Shown in pieces: positions 17,339 through 24,329 of a stretch of DNA of 64,000 bases (positions within the stretch are counted from its first letter, which is position 1; each line of letters starts with the position of its first letter). A program made the position numbers and the translations under genes. Source of the stretch: Armatimonadota bacterium (GTDB taxonomy: Bacteria > Armatimonadota > Zipacnadia > UBA1398 > JAKPQA01); NCBI GenBank assembly GCA_029547025.1, contig JAKPQA010000144.1, positions 62,001-126,000 of the forward strand, given 5' to 3'. The notes beneath the pieces were generated by a model, which ran no database searches, had not been told where the DNA came from, and worked only from the letters and a program-made list of their open reading frames with translations.

Positions 17339-18483
17339 GCTACCTGCACGTGGACGTGACGAGTGCGCAGAGTTCGCGCCGAACGGGCGCGCCGTGTGGT
17401 GACGTGGTCGTTCAGGGACGCACCGCAGGGTGGACGAGCTTGGTGTGTTGTGACGGCATTGGCCACGGGGTGAAGGCTCACGTGGCGGCAACCATGACCT
17501 CGGCACGTTTGATGGAGATGCTGCGGGGCGGCATGTCGGTCCAGCGGGCTGTGTCGGCGGTGGTGAAGACCATGGGCGCGGCGCGCGGCACCCCCCTGCC
17601 GTGGGCGGCGTTCAGTGCCGCACAGATTGCCAGCTCAGGCCAGGCGACGGTGATCACCTACGAGATGCCGGCCCCTATCCTTGCAACTCGGCGCCATGCT
17701 TCGGCCCTGAGGCAGCGGGCCACCAGTGTGGGCACCGAGATCGTGAGCGAGGCACACTGCCATTTGGAGCCCGGTGAGGGCCTGTTGGTGGTCACGGATG
17801 GGATCACTCAGGCCGGGCTTGGCACATCCATGCCTGGCGGCTGGGGAATCGATGGTGCCGTGAGGTGCGTGAATGAGGCACTGGAACGAGGCCGGCCCCC
17901 CGTGGAGCTGCCGAAGCTCGTTCACCGGCGCGCGATGGCCTTGTGTGGGGAGCATGTGGGCGACGACGCGACGGCCGTATTGGCCTACTGCCGGCAGGGC
18001 CGCGTGGTCACCGTGCTGACGGGTCCCCCCTCGGATCGGGCCCGTGACAAGGAGCTGGTGCGCCGTTTCGTGCTCGAGGAGGGTGCAAAGGCCATCTGCG
18101 GTGCATCGACGGCTGAGATGGTGGCGCGCTTGCTCGGCGTCGAGGTCACCGTCGAGCAGCGCCCGGTCCCGTCGATGGTGCCCCCACGGTATGGGATTGA
18201 GGGGATCGACCTGGTCACCGAGGGCGCGGTGACGCTCAACCAGTTGTGCAATGTGCTGGACTCCGACGCCGATGAGCTGGATCCGGACACAGGCGTCACC
18301 GCGCTGCGCGCGCTCCTGGACGAGGCGGACCGGGTGAACTTCCTCGTGGGGTCAGCTCGGAATCCGGGGCACGCGCCCATGCGGTTCCGGCAGATGGGGA
18401 TGATGACGAGGGGGAGGATCATTCCTCGGATCGCTCAGAAGCTCGAGGAACAGGGCAAGCTGGTGGTGATCGAGCACTGGTGA
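17335..18483 (+). CDS. SpoIIE-family protein serine phosphatase
   Basis: PP2C-like phosphatase of the SpoIIE/RsbU type, the usual output of partner-switching systems. Residues ~1-210 show CCDGIGHGVKAHVAATMTS (metal-binding Asp), LLVVTDGITQAGLG and GDDATAVLAY. The C-terminal ~160 residues (VTVLTGPPSDRARDKELV onward) form a second conserved region known from phosphatases in clostridial hydrogenase operons; its function is unknown. There is no PAS or receiver domain in the protein, so input probably comes from the translationally coupled H-cluster/PAS protein. Candidate partners are the two HATPase proteins and the DRTGG proteins downstream. Confidence 0.87.
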   Translation: MSYLHVDVTSAQSSRRTGAPCGDVVVQGRTAGWTSLVCCDGIGHGVKAHVAATMTSARLMEMLRGGMSVQRAVSAVVKTMGAARGTPLPWAAFSAAQIASSGQATVITYEMPAPILATRRHASALRQRATSVGTEIVSEAHCHLEPGEGLLVVTDGITQAGLGTSMPGGWGIDGAVRCVNEALERGRPPVELPKLVHRRAMALCGEHVGDDATAVLAYCRQGRVVTVLTGPPSDRARDKELVRRFVLEEGAKAICGASTAEMVARLLGVEVTVEQRPVPSMVPPRYGIEGIDLVTEGAVTLNQLCNVLDSDADELDPDTGVTALRALLDEADRVNFLVGSARNPGHAPMRFRQMGMMTRGRIIPRIAQKLEEQGKLVVIEHW

Positions 18484-18546
18484 CGCGGCCGGGGTGGTCC
18501 CGGCGACGCCGCAAGCATGACATGACTAAAGGTAGGGCCGACAGAC

Positions 18547-19416
18547 ATGAGCACTGAGCACTTGCGTCAGAACCAGATCGTCGCGAAGCGCGAGATCGCG
18601 CCCAAGACGTACTGGTACGACCTGTACCATCCGAAGATTGCGCGAAAGCGTCAGGCCGGGCAGTTCGTGGTCATTCGTGTCCACGAGGGGGGCGAACGGG
18701 TCCCGCTAACGCTGGTCGGTTCGGACCCGGACCGTGGCACCGTGACACTGATCTTCCAGGCCGTCGGCCACTCGACCATGGAGCTGGCCCGGCTGGAGGT
18801 CGGTGACGCCCTTCTGGACATGGCGGGTCCCCTCGGCCGCCCCACGCACATCGAGAACCATGGGACCGCGTGTGTCATTGGGGGCGGCTATGGCACGGCC
18901 CCGGTGCTCCCCATCGCCGAGGCCCTGCGTGGCGCCGGCAACCGGCTCATCGGCATCATCGGCGCGCGGACCCGCGGGCTGGTGATCCTCGAGAAGGAGC
19001 TCGGATCGCTGTGCGACCGTCTCGAGGTCGCCACCGATGACGGGAGCTACGGTCGCAAGGGGTTCGTCACCGATGCTCTGGCAGCGCTGATCGCCGAGGG
19101 TACCGATATCCGGTTCGTCTTGGCGGTCGGCCCAACACCCATGATGCGGGCCGTGTCCGAGCTGACGCGGCAGTACGGCATTCCCACCATGGTAAGCCTG
19201 AACCCGATCATGGTGGATGGTACCGGGATGTGCGGGGGGTGCCGGGTGGAGGTGGACGGGCAGACGAAGTTCGCGTGCGTGGATGGTCCGGAGTTCGACG
19301 GCCACCTGGTCAACTTCGATCTGCTGATGAAGCGCCAAGGCGCGTATCGGGCCGAGGAGCGCCAGATCGCGGAGAACTACGAGCACTGCCGCATCGCGGG
19401 CGTCCTCGACGCCTGA
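18547..19416 (+). CDS. nfnA: NfnA: FAD/NAD-binding [2Fe-2S] subunit of the NADH-dependent ferredoxin:NADP+ oxidoreductase
   Basis: Small subunit of Nfn, which couples NADH and ferredoxin oxidation to NADP+ reduction by electron bifurcation. Ferredoxin-reductase-like FAD domain (FVVIRVHEGGERVPLTL), NAD-binding domain (GGGYGTAPVLPIA), and a C-terminal [2Fe-2S] motif GMCGGCRVEV...CVDGPEFDGH. 289 aa is normal. The ATG follows an AAAGGTAG ribosome binding site. nfnB follows 35 bp downstream. The same fold occurs in sulfide dehydrogenase SudB and dihydroorotate dehydrogenase PyrK; the NfnB partner and hydrogenase context favour Nfn. Confidence 0.92.
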   Translation: MSTEHLRQNQIVAKREIAPKTYWYDLYHPKIARKRQAGQFVVIRVHEGGERVPLTLVGSDPDRGTVTLIFQAVGHSTMELARLEVGDALLDMAGPLGRPTHIENHGTACVIGGGYGTAPVLPIAEALRGAGNRLIGIIGARTRGLVILEKELGSLCDRLEVATDDGSYGRKGFVTDALAALIAEGTDIRFVLAVGPTPMMRAVSELTRQYGIPTMVSLNPIMVDGTGMCGGCRVEVDGQTKFACVDGPEFDGHLVNFDLLMKRQGAYRAEERQIAENYEHCRIAGVLDA

Positions 19417-19451
19417 GGGATCTGGGGCTTTGGCCCCGTGGAGGCACACTG

Positions 19452-20882
19452 ATGTCTGAAGTCCATCCGTCCAAGCAACCGCGGCAACCGATGCCGGAGC
19501 AGCCACCGGCTGAGCGGGTGACCAACTTCAACGAGGTGCCGCTCGGCTACACACCGGAGCAGGCCATGGCCGAGGCCGCGCGTTGCCTTCAGTGCAAGAA
19601 CCCCCGATGCGTTACCGGCTGCCCGGTGGCCGTGGACATACCGGGGTTCATTGGACTCACCAAGGAGGGGCAGTTCGTCGAGGCCGCCCGCAAGATCATG
19701 GAGACGAATGTTCTTCCGGCGGTGTGTGGGCGTGTGTGCCCGCAGGAGACCCAGTGCGAGATCCTGTGCGTGCTGGCACGGCGCGGCGAGCCCGTGGCCA
19801 TCGGCCGGCTGGAGAGATTTGTGGCTGACTACGAGCGCGAGCACGGACCGCGCGAGACGGTGCCACCCGTGCCAGCCACGGGAAAACGGGTTGCCATCGT
19901 AGGCTCCGGGCCCGCTGGCCTCACGTGCGCGGCCGATCTAGCCCGCCGGGGGCACTCGGTGACCGTGTTTGAGGCTCTGCACGAGCTCGGTGGTGTGCTC
20001 GTGTACGGCATCCCGGAGTTCCGGTTGCCGAAGCGGATCCTGAAGGCCGAGGTCGAGCGCCTCAGGGATCTGGGAGTCGATCTGCAGACCAGCGCGGTCA
20101 TCGGCAAGCTCGACACCATCGAGGAGCTGTTGGGCCCCGAGGGCTTCGACGCCGTGTTCGTGGCCACGGGGGCGGGGCTGCCCAAGTTCATGGACATCCC
20201 TGGAGAGAACCTGCTGGGAGTCTACTCAGCCAACGAGTTCCTCACACGGTCGAACCTGATGAGGGCCTACGAGTTCGGTAAGGCCGACACGCCCATCGCG
20301 CGCGGCAAGCGTGTGATGGTCATCGGTGGCGGGAACGTGGCTATGGATGCGGCGCGAACGGCCAAGCGCCTGGGGGCCGAGCGCGTGATCCTCGCCTATC
20401 GCCGCTCGCGCGAAGAGATGCCGGCCCGGGCCGAGGAGATCCACCATGCGGAAGAGGAGGGCATCGAGTTCCACCTCCTTACCCTACCCGTCAAGCTGGT
20501 GGGCGATGAGCAGGGGCGCTTGGTTGGAGCGGTCTTGAGGAAGATGGAACTTGGCGAGCCAGACGAGAGCGGCCGGCGCCGCCCGTTGGAGATCCCTGGA
20601 TCGGATTACGAATCACCGGTGGACGTGGTGGTGGTGGCCATCGGGGCGGGAGCCAATCCACTCATCAAGGACACCACACCAGGCCTTGAGGTGAACAAGT
20701 GGGGCTACATCGTGGCCGACAAGGCCACCGGAGCGACGAGCATCCCCGGAGTATATGCCGGGGGCGACATCGTCACCGGGTCCGCCACCGTGATCGAGGC
20801 CATGGGCGCCGGACGCACGGCGGCCGCCGCCATCCATTTATACCTGACCGGCGAGGCTCCCGAGCGGGACGGGGCCTCGTAG
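19452..20882 (+). CDS. nfnB: NfnB: GltD-like large subunit of Nfn
   Basis: Large Nfn subunit with two [4Fe-4S] clusters and FAD, homologous to the glutamate synthase small chain. N-terminal cluster region AARCLQCKNPRCVTGCPV and CGRVCPQETQCE, FAD-binding GSGPAGLTCAADLARRGH, GVLVYGIPEFRLPK, NADPH-binding GGGNVAMDAARTAKRLGA, C-terminal VYAGGDIVTGSATVIEAMGAG. The frame opens at 19230, but the ATG at 19452 with GTGGAGG is the true start (476 aa). No glutamate synthase large subunit is nearby, so a GltD role is unlikely. Confidence 0.92.
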   Translation: MSEVHPSKQPRQPMPEQPPAERVTNFNEVPLGYTPEQAMAEAARCLQCKNPRCVTGCPVAVDIPGFIGLTKEGQFVEAARKIMETNVLPAVCGRVCPQETQCEILCVLARRGEPVAIGRLERFVADYEREHGPRETVPPVPATGKRVAIVGSGPAGLTCAADLARRGHSVTVFEALHELGGVLVYGIPEFRLPKRILKAEVERLRDLGVDLQTSAVIGKLDTIEELLGPEGFDAVFVATGAGLPKFMDIPGENLLGVYSANEFLTRSNLMRAYEFGKADTPIARGKRVMVIGGGNVAMDAARTAKRLGAERVILAYRRSREEMPARAEEIHHAEEEGIEFHLLTLPVKLVGDEQGRLVGAVLRKMELGEPDESGRRRPLEIPGSDYESPVDVVVVAIGAGANPLIKDTTPGLEVNKWGYIVADKATGATSIPGVYAGGDIVTGSATVIEAMGAGRTAAAAIHLYLTGEAPERDGAS

Positions 20883-20905
20883 CACCGACCGGAGGTCGAG
20901 GCGTT

Positions 20906-21271
20906 GTGACTCTGGCGAGGGCCATCGAGATCGTCAAAGCCGACACGATTGTCGCGCCGCCGAACGGACAGGTGGAGCTGAGTGGATGCTTCGCGGCCGA
21001 CCTGATGAGCGACGTACTCGCCTTCGCTCGGTCCGGAGCTCTCCTGATCACCGGCCTGACTTCCGACCAGACGGTGCGAACGGCGATGATCAAGCACCTT
21101 CCCGCGGTGCTCATCATCGAGGGCAAGGACGTGGGTGTGGAGATGGTCGAGGCTGCTCGCGAGCAGGAGATTGCCGTGTTCCGCACGCCGTTATCCAAGT
21201 TCGAGGCCTGCGGGTTGCTCATGCAGGCCGGGCTGCGAGCCGCCCGGCGTTCCGGGGCGTACCCGGCTTAA
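20906..21271 (+). CDS. DRTGG-domain protein 1
   Basis: 122-aa single-domain protein of the DRTGG type (VELSGCFAADLMSDVLAFARSGALLITGLTSDQTVRTA). DRTGG domains occur in phosphotransacetylases and CBS proteins; ligand unknown. In clostridial and Thermotoga hydrogenase operons such small proteins accompany SpoIIE phosphatases and HATPases. Possible substrates are Ser/Thr residues acting as phospho-switch sites (anti-anti-sigma-like role), which is inference. GTG start with GGAGG at 20891. Confidence 0.78.
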   Translation: MTLARAIEIVKADTIVAPPNGQVELSGCFAADLMSDVLAFARSGALLITGLTSDQTVRTAMIKHLPAVLIIEGKDVGVEMVEAAREQEIAVFRTPLSKFEACGLLMQAGLRAARRSGAYPA

Positions 21272-21290
21272 GGCAGAAAGTGGCGGAGCC

Positions 21291-21743
21291 GTGGACGAGA
21301 GATCCATCGGCCATTTCGAGTTCCCGATCCTGGGCCGGGCTTACTTCCTGGGGGGCCGGGCCTCGACATCGGTGAAGAAGGCATTGCGCGAGGCCGGCGT
21401 CGACGATGACACGGTCCAGCGTGTGGCCGTGGCCTGCTATGAGGCGGAGATGAACGTGGTGCTCCATGCACGGTCGGGCTACGTCTCGGTGGATGTCTAC
21501 CCCTCTCGCGTCGACGTGGCCATCTCAGACCGCGGGCCAGGGATCGCCGATGTGACGAAGGCCATGACGCCGGGGTGGTCCTCGGCCTCCGATGAAGCCC
21601 GCGCTCTCGGGTTCGGAGCGGGCATGGGACTACCGAACATCAAGCAGCAATCGGATCTGATGTCGCTGGAGAGCGAGCCAGGGCAAGGCGTCGTGCTCCG
21701 GCTGACCTTCTACCGAGGAGGCGGCAATGGCGCCGGATCGTGA
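21291..21743 (+). CDS. Anti-sigma-factor-type serine kinase (RsbW/SpoIIAB-like HATPase)
   Basis: 150-aa GHKL ATPase with the N-box YEAEMNVVLHA, the G1 box ISDRGPGIAD and the G2 box GFGAGMGLPNIKQQSD. This small HATPase_c form is typical of serine kinases of partner-switching systems, not of histidine kinases: there is no dimerisation/His domain. It lies between two DRTGG genes and overlaps the second by 17 bp, so the three products probably act together. No sigma factor gene is in the window. Confidence 0.85.
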   Translation: MDERSIGHFEFPILGRAYFLGGRASTSVKKALREAGVDDDTVQRVAVACYEAEMNVVLHARSGYVSVDVYPSRVDVAISDRGPGIADVTKAMTPGWSSASDEARALGFGAGMGLPNIKQQSDLMSLESEPGQGVVLRLTFYRGGGNGAGS

Positions 21744-22083
21744 CGAGACAACGGTGCGCCACATGGCCGAGGCACTGGGGCTAACGGTGCTCGCCGGCTC
21801 TGCCTGCCTGGACCGCCCGATTCACGGGGCTCTGGTGAGCGATCTGCTCAGCTACGTCATGGCCAGTGGCCGGGCAGGTGATGTATGGATCACGATCCAG
21901 ACCCATGCGAACACGGTGGCCGTCGCGGCGCTTGCCAGTCTGGCGGCCATTGTGGTGGCTGCGGGTTTCGAACCGGGTGACGACACGCTGTCTCGAGCCG
22001 AGGAGGAAGAGATCCCTCTCCTGATGTCGAGCCAACCCGCGTACGTCCTGGCGGGACGGCTCTTTGAGTTGGGTGTGCGGTGA
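21727..22083 (+). CDS. DRTGG-domain protein 2
   Basis: 118-aa relative of the DRTGG protein at 20906 (LAGSACLDRPIHGALVSDLL, VWITIQTHANTVAVAALA, then PLLMSSQPAYVLAGRL). The start overlaps the HATPase gene by 17 bp and the stop is 4 bp from the PHP gene. The duplication around a serine-kinase-like gene suggests two alternative partners for one kinase. Ligand and phosphorylation site unknown. Confidence 0.72.
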   Translation: MAPDRDETTVRHMAEALGLTVLAGSACLDRPIHGALVSDLLSYVMASGRAGDVWITIQTHANTVAVAALASLAAIVVAAGFEPGDDTLSRAEEEEIPLLMSSQPAYVLAGRLFELGVR

Positions 22084-22087
22084 GCGC

Positions 22088-22855
22088 ATGGGCGCCGATA
22101 CCCTCGTCGCCATCGACTTGCACGTGCACAGCGCGCTGTCGCCATGTGGGGCCGACGAGATGCGCCCGCCAGCCGTGCTGCTGACGGCGGAGCAACGGGG
22201 GATCCGAGTGCTGGGAGTCGTGGACCACAGTACGGCCGGCAATGCCCGGGCCTTCATCGAGGCGGCCCCCGCCTTTGATGTTCGCGTCTTGGTCGGGCTC
22301 GAGGTTGAGAGCGCCGAGGGGGTCCACACGCTGGCGCTGTTCGATGACTGGCCGCCGGCCATGGAGATGGACCGGGATGTGGCCGAACGCTTGCCCGCGC
22401 TGAGGAACCGGCCGGGCCTGCTCGGATCGCAGCACTACGTCGACGCACTGGGCGACACTTTGGGAGAGGAGCCCCGTCTGCTGATCGCGGCCACGGACCT
22501 GACGATCGAGGAGTTGGCCGATATGGCTCACGAACGCGGAGGGCTGAGCATTCCAGCACATGTGGAGCGCCAAGCCAACGGACTCCTGCCCACGCTCGGC
22601 TTCGTGCCGCAGGGCCTCAGCGTCGATGCGTTCGAGCTGTCGCGGCATACGGGGCGCTCGGATGCCCTGCGGCGATGGCCCGACCTGAGTGGCCGGCCGG
22701 TGCTGTGGTCATCGGACGCGCACTGCCTCGACGACATCGGGGCGGGCGCGAGTTGGGTGCCACGCGGTGTGGCCGAGGCGTCGGGCCCGTTGCGCGATTG
22801 GGGCCCCGACCTGGTGCGGTCAGTCGTGCGAGGGCCGGCGGGCACGGATGCGTGA
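22088..22855 (+). CDS. PHP-domain metal-dependent phosphoesterase
   Basis: 255-aa protein with the PHP signature DLHVHSALSPCG near the N-terminus, GVVDHSTAGN, LVGLEVES and, near the end, WSSDAHCLDDIG, the His/Asp metal ligands of this superfamily. PHP proteins hydrolyse phosphoesters or nucleotides; the substrate here is unknown. Its place in a phospho-signalling block suggests a role on a nucleotide or phosphoprotein signal. The frame opens at 22064, but the ATG at 22088 fits the domain edge. It overlaps the next HATPase gene by 8 bp. Confidence 0.83.
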   Translation: MGADTLVAIDLHVHSALSPCGADEMRPPAVLLTAEQRGIRVLGVVDHSTAGNARAFIEAAPAFDVRVLVGLEVESAEGVHTLALFDDWPPAMEMDRDVAERLPALRNRPGLLGSQHYVDALGDTLGEEPRLLIAATDLTIEELADMAHERGGLSIPAHVERQANGLLPTLGFVPQGLSVDAFELSRHTGRSDALRRWPDLSGRPVLWSSDAHCLDDIGAGASWVPRGVAEASGPLRDWGPDLVRSVVRGPAGTDA

Positions 22856-23396
22856 GGTCTCACTGCACGTTCTGGATCTTGCGAGAAACTCCATCGAGGC
22901 GGGCGCTTCGAACGTGCGCGTGACCGTCGAGGAGTCGGGACCGGAGGACCGCCTCATGGTGCGGGTCGAGGACGATGGCCGGGGAATGGACGCAGGCACG
23001 CTGGAGCGGGCCAGCGACCCGTTCTTCACCACGCGAACGACTCGGCGCCAGGGCATGGGGTTGTCGCTGTTCCGATCGGTCTGCGAACGCTGCGAAGGGG
23101 GTATGACGCTGACTTCGGAGCCAGGTGGGGGGACCAGTGTGTCGGGCTGGATGCGCCTGTCACACCTCGACCGCCCGCCTCTAGGCGATGTGGGAGCGGT
23201 GGTGCAGGCCCTGGCCTGCGAGTGGCCGATGGTGCGGGCGCGCTACGAGCACCGCGTGGACGACCGCCGCTTCGTTCTCGACCTGGGGGAGCTGCAGGCC
23301 GAGTTGGGCGATGTGCCCGTCAGCTCGCCTGTGGTGCTGTCTTGGATCGCGGAACACGTCCGCGAGCAGGTTGCGTGTCTGGGCAGCACGGCCTGA
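22848..23396 (+). CDS. HATPase_c ATP-binding protein 2
   Basis: 182-aa GHKL ATPase: N-box HVLDLARNSIEAGA, G1 VEDDGRGMDA, F-box DPFFTTRTTRRQGMGLSLF, which also carries the G2 glycines. The last ~70 residues are a small extra domain. It is closer to histidine-kinase catalytic domains than the RsbW-like protein at 21291, yet it has no phospho-acceptor domain. An unusual free-standing catalytic domain that may phosphorylate one of the operon's small proteins. Confidence 0.82.
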   Translation: MREVSLHVLDLARNSIEAGASNVRVTVEESGPEDRLMVRVEDDGRGMDAGTLERASDPFFTTRTTRRQGMGLSLFRSVCERCEGGMTLTSEPGGGTSVSGWMRLSHLDRPPLGDVGAVVQALACEWPMVRARYEHRVDDRRFVLDLGELQAELGDVPVSSPVVLSWIAEHVREQVACLGSTA

Positions 23397-23441
23397 CGCT
23401 TTGGCGCCGGGCCGGACAACTTCAGAGGGGGCAGGAGAGCA

Positions 23442-23816
23442 GTGAAGAGCCGAGAGGAGCTACGGGCCATCCGTGAGCGCGCCAAAGCAACGCTGGCCGT
23501 GCGCGACAACCAGGGCGGTCCCCGCGTCGTGATCGCCATGGGAACCTGCGGCATCGCCGCCGGCGCGCGGGACGTGATGAGCGCCCTGCTCGAGGAGATG
23601 GCCCAACGCGGCATCAGCGACGTAACCGTATCGCAGACCGGCTGCAAGGGCTTGTGTGACCGCGAGCCGGTCGTCGAAGTGATCACACCTGGTGCGCCGT
23701 CCGTCACCTATGGGCGTGTGACGCCGGCTGTCATGCGCCGCATCGTGGCCGAGCAGCTCGTCAACGGCCAGATCGTCTCAGAGTATGTCATCGCCACCGG
23801 ATCGGAGATGCGCTGA
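23442..23816 (+). CDS. Thioredoxin-like [2Fe-2S] ferredoxin
   Basis: 124-aa protein with VIAMGTCGIAAGARDV and TGCKGLCDREP, as in (2Fe-2S) ferredoxins encoded next to NuoE/NuoF/HydA sets in clostridia and Thermotoga. Only three Cys are obvious (Cys in GTCG, then GCKGLC), so the fourth ligand is unclear. A helical N-terminus precedes the fold. GTG start after GCAGGAGAG. It probably shuttles electrons to, or senses the redox state of, hydrogenase 2. Confidence 0.82.
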   Translation: MKSREELRAIRERAKATLAVRDNQGGPRVVIAMGTCGIAAGARDVMSALLEEMAQRGISDVTVSQTGCKGLCDREPVVEVITPGAPSVTYGRVTPAVMRRIVAEQLVNGQIVSEYVIATGSEMR

Positions 23817-23819
23817 AGC

Positions 23820-24296
23820 ATGGCTGTACAGACCTTGTGCTGTGAGACGTCGAACCAGATTGACGCCATCATTGAGCGACGCGGGGCCGACCCCGACTCG
23901 CTGATCGAGATCCTGCACGCCGTGCAAGAGGAGATCGGTTACCTGCCCTGCGAGGTGCAGGAGTACGTGGCAGACCGACTGGGGATTGCGCCGGGTGCGG
24001 TCGAGGGCGTCGTCAGCTTCTATAGCTTCTTCACCACAGTCCCTCGTGGTCGGCATACGGTGAAAGTGTGCCAGGGAACCGCGTGCTACGTCCGAGGAGG
24101 CAAGCGCCTGCTCGAGGCCGTCTCCAAACACTGCGGCTGCGGAGTCGGCGAGACCAGTGCGGACATGCGCTTCAGCCTCGACGTCGTCCGCTGCGTGGGC
24201 GCCTGTGGCCTTTCCCCCGTAATGACCGTGGGCGATGACGTGTACGAGCGCGTGAAGCCCACGCGAGTCGCCGAGATCTTGGCCAAGTACGAGTAG
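23820..24296 (+). CDS. NuoE-like [2Fe-2S] subunit of hydrogenase 2
   Basis: 158 aa, second NuoE-type subunit of the operon. LIEILHAVQEEIGYLPCEVQ at the N-terminus, cluster ligands in CQGTACYVRGG and VGACGLSPVMTVG. It starts 3 bp after the ferredoxin gene and 33 bp before the NuoF-GltD fusion. By position it pairs with the fusion and HydA2 rather than with HydB1/HydA1. Confidence 0.92.
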   Translation: MAVQTLCCETSNQIDAIIERRGADPDSLIEILHAVQEEIGYLPCEVQEYVADRLGIAPGAVEGVVSFYSFFTTVPRGRHTVKVCQGTACYVRGGKRLLEAVSKHCGCGVGETSADMRFSLDVVRCVGACGLSPVMTVGDDVYERVKPTRVAEILAKYE

Positions 24297-24329
24297 CTGA
24301 CAGCCATCTAGGAAGGTAGAGAGGGTCTG

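Noticed and set aside
19452-20882. Glutamate synthase small subunit
   Set aside because: No GltB partner, and nfnA lies directly upstream, so NfnB is the better call.
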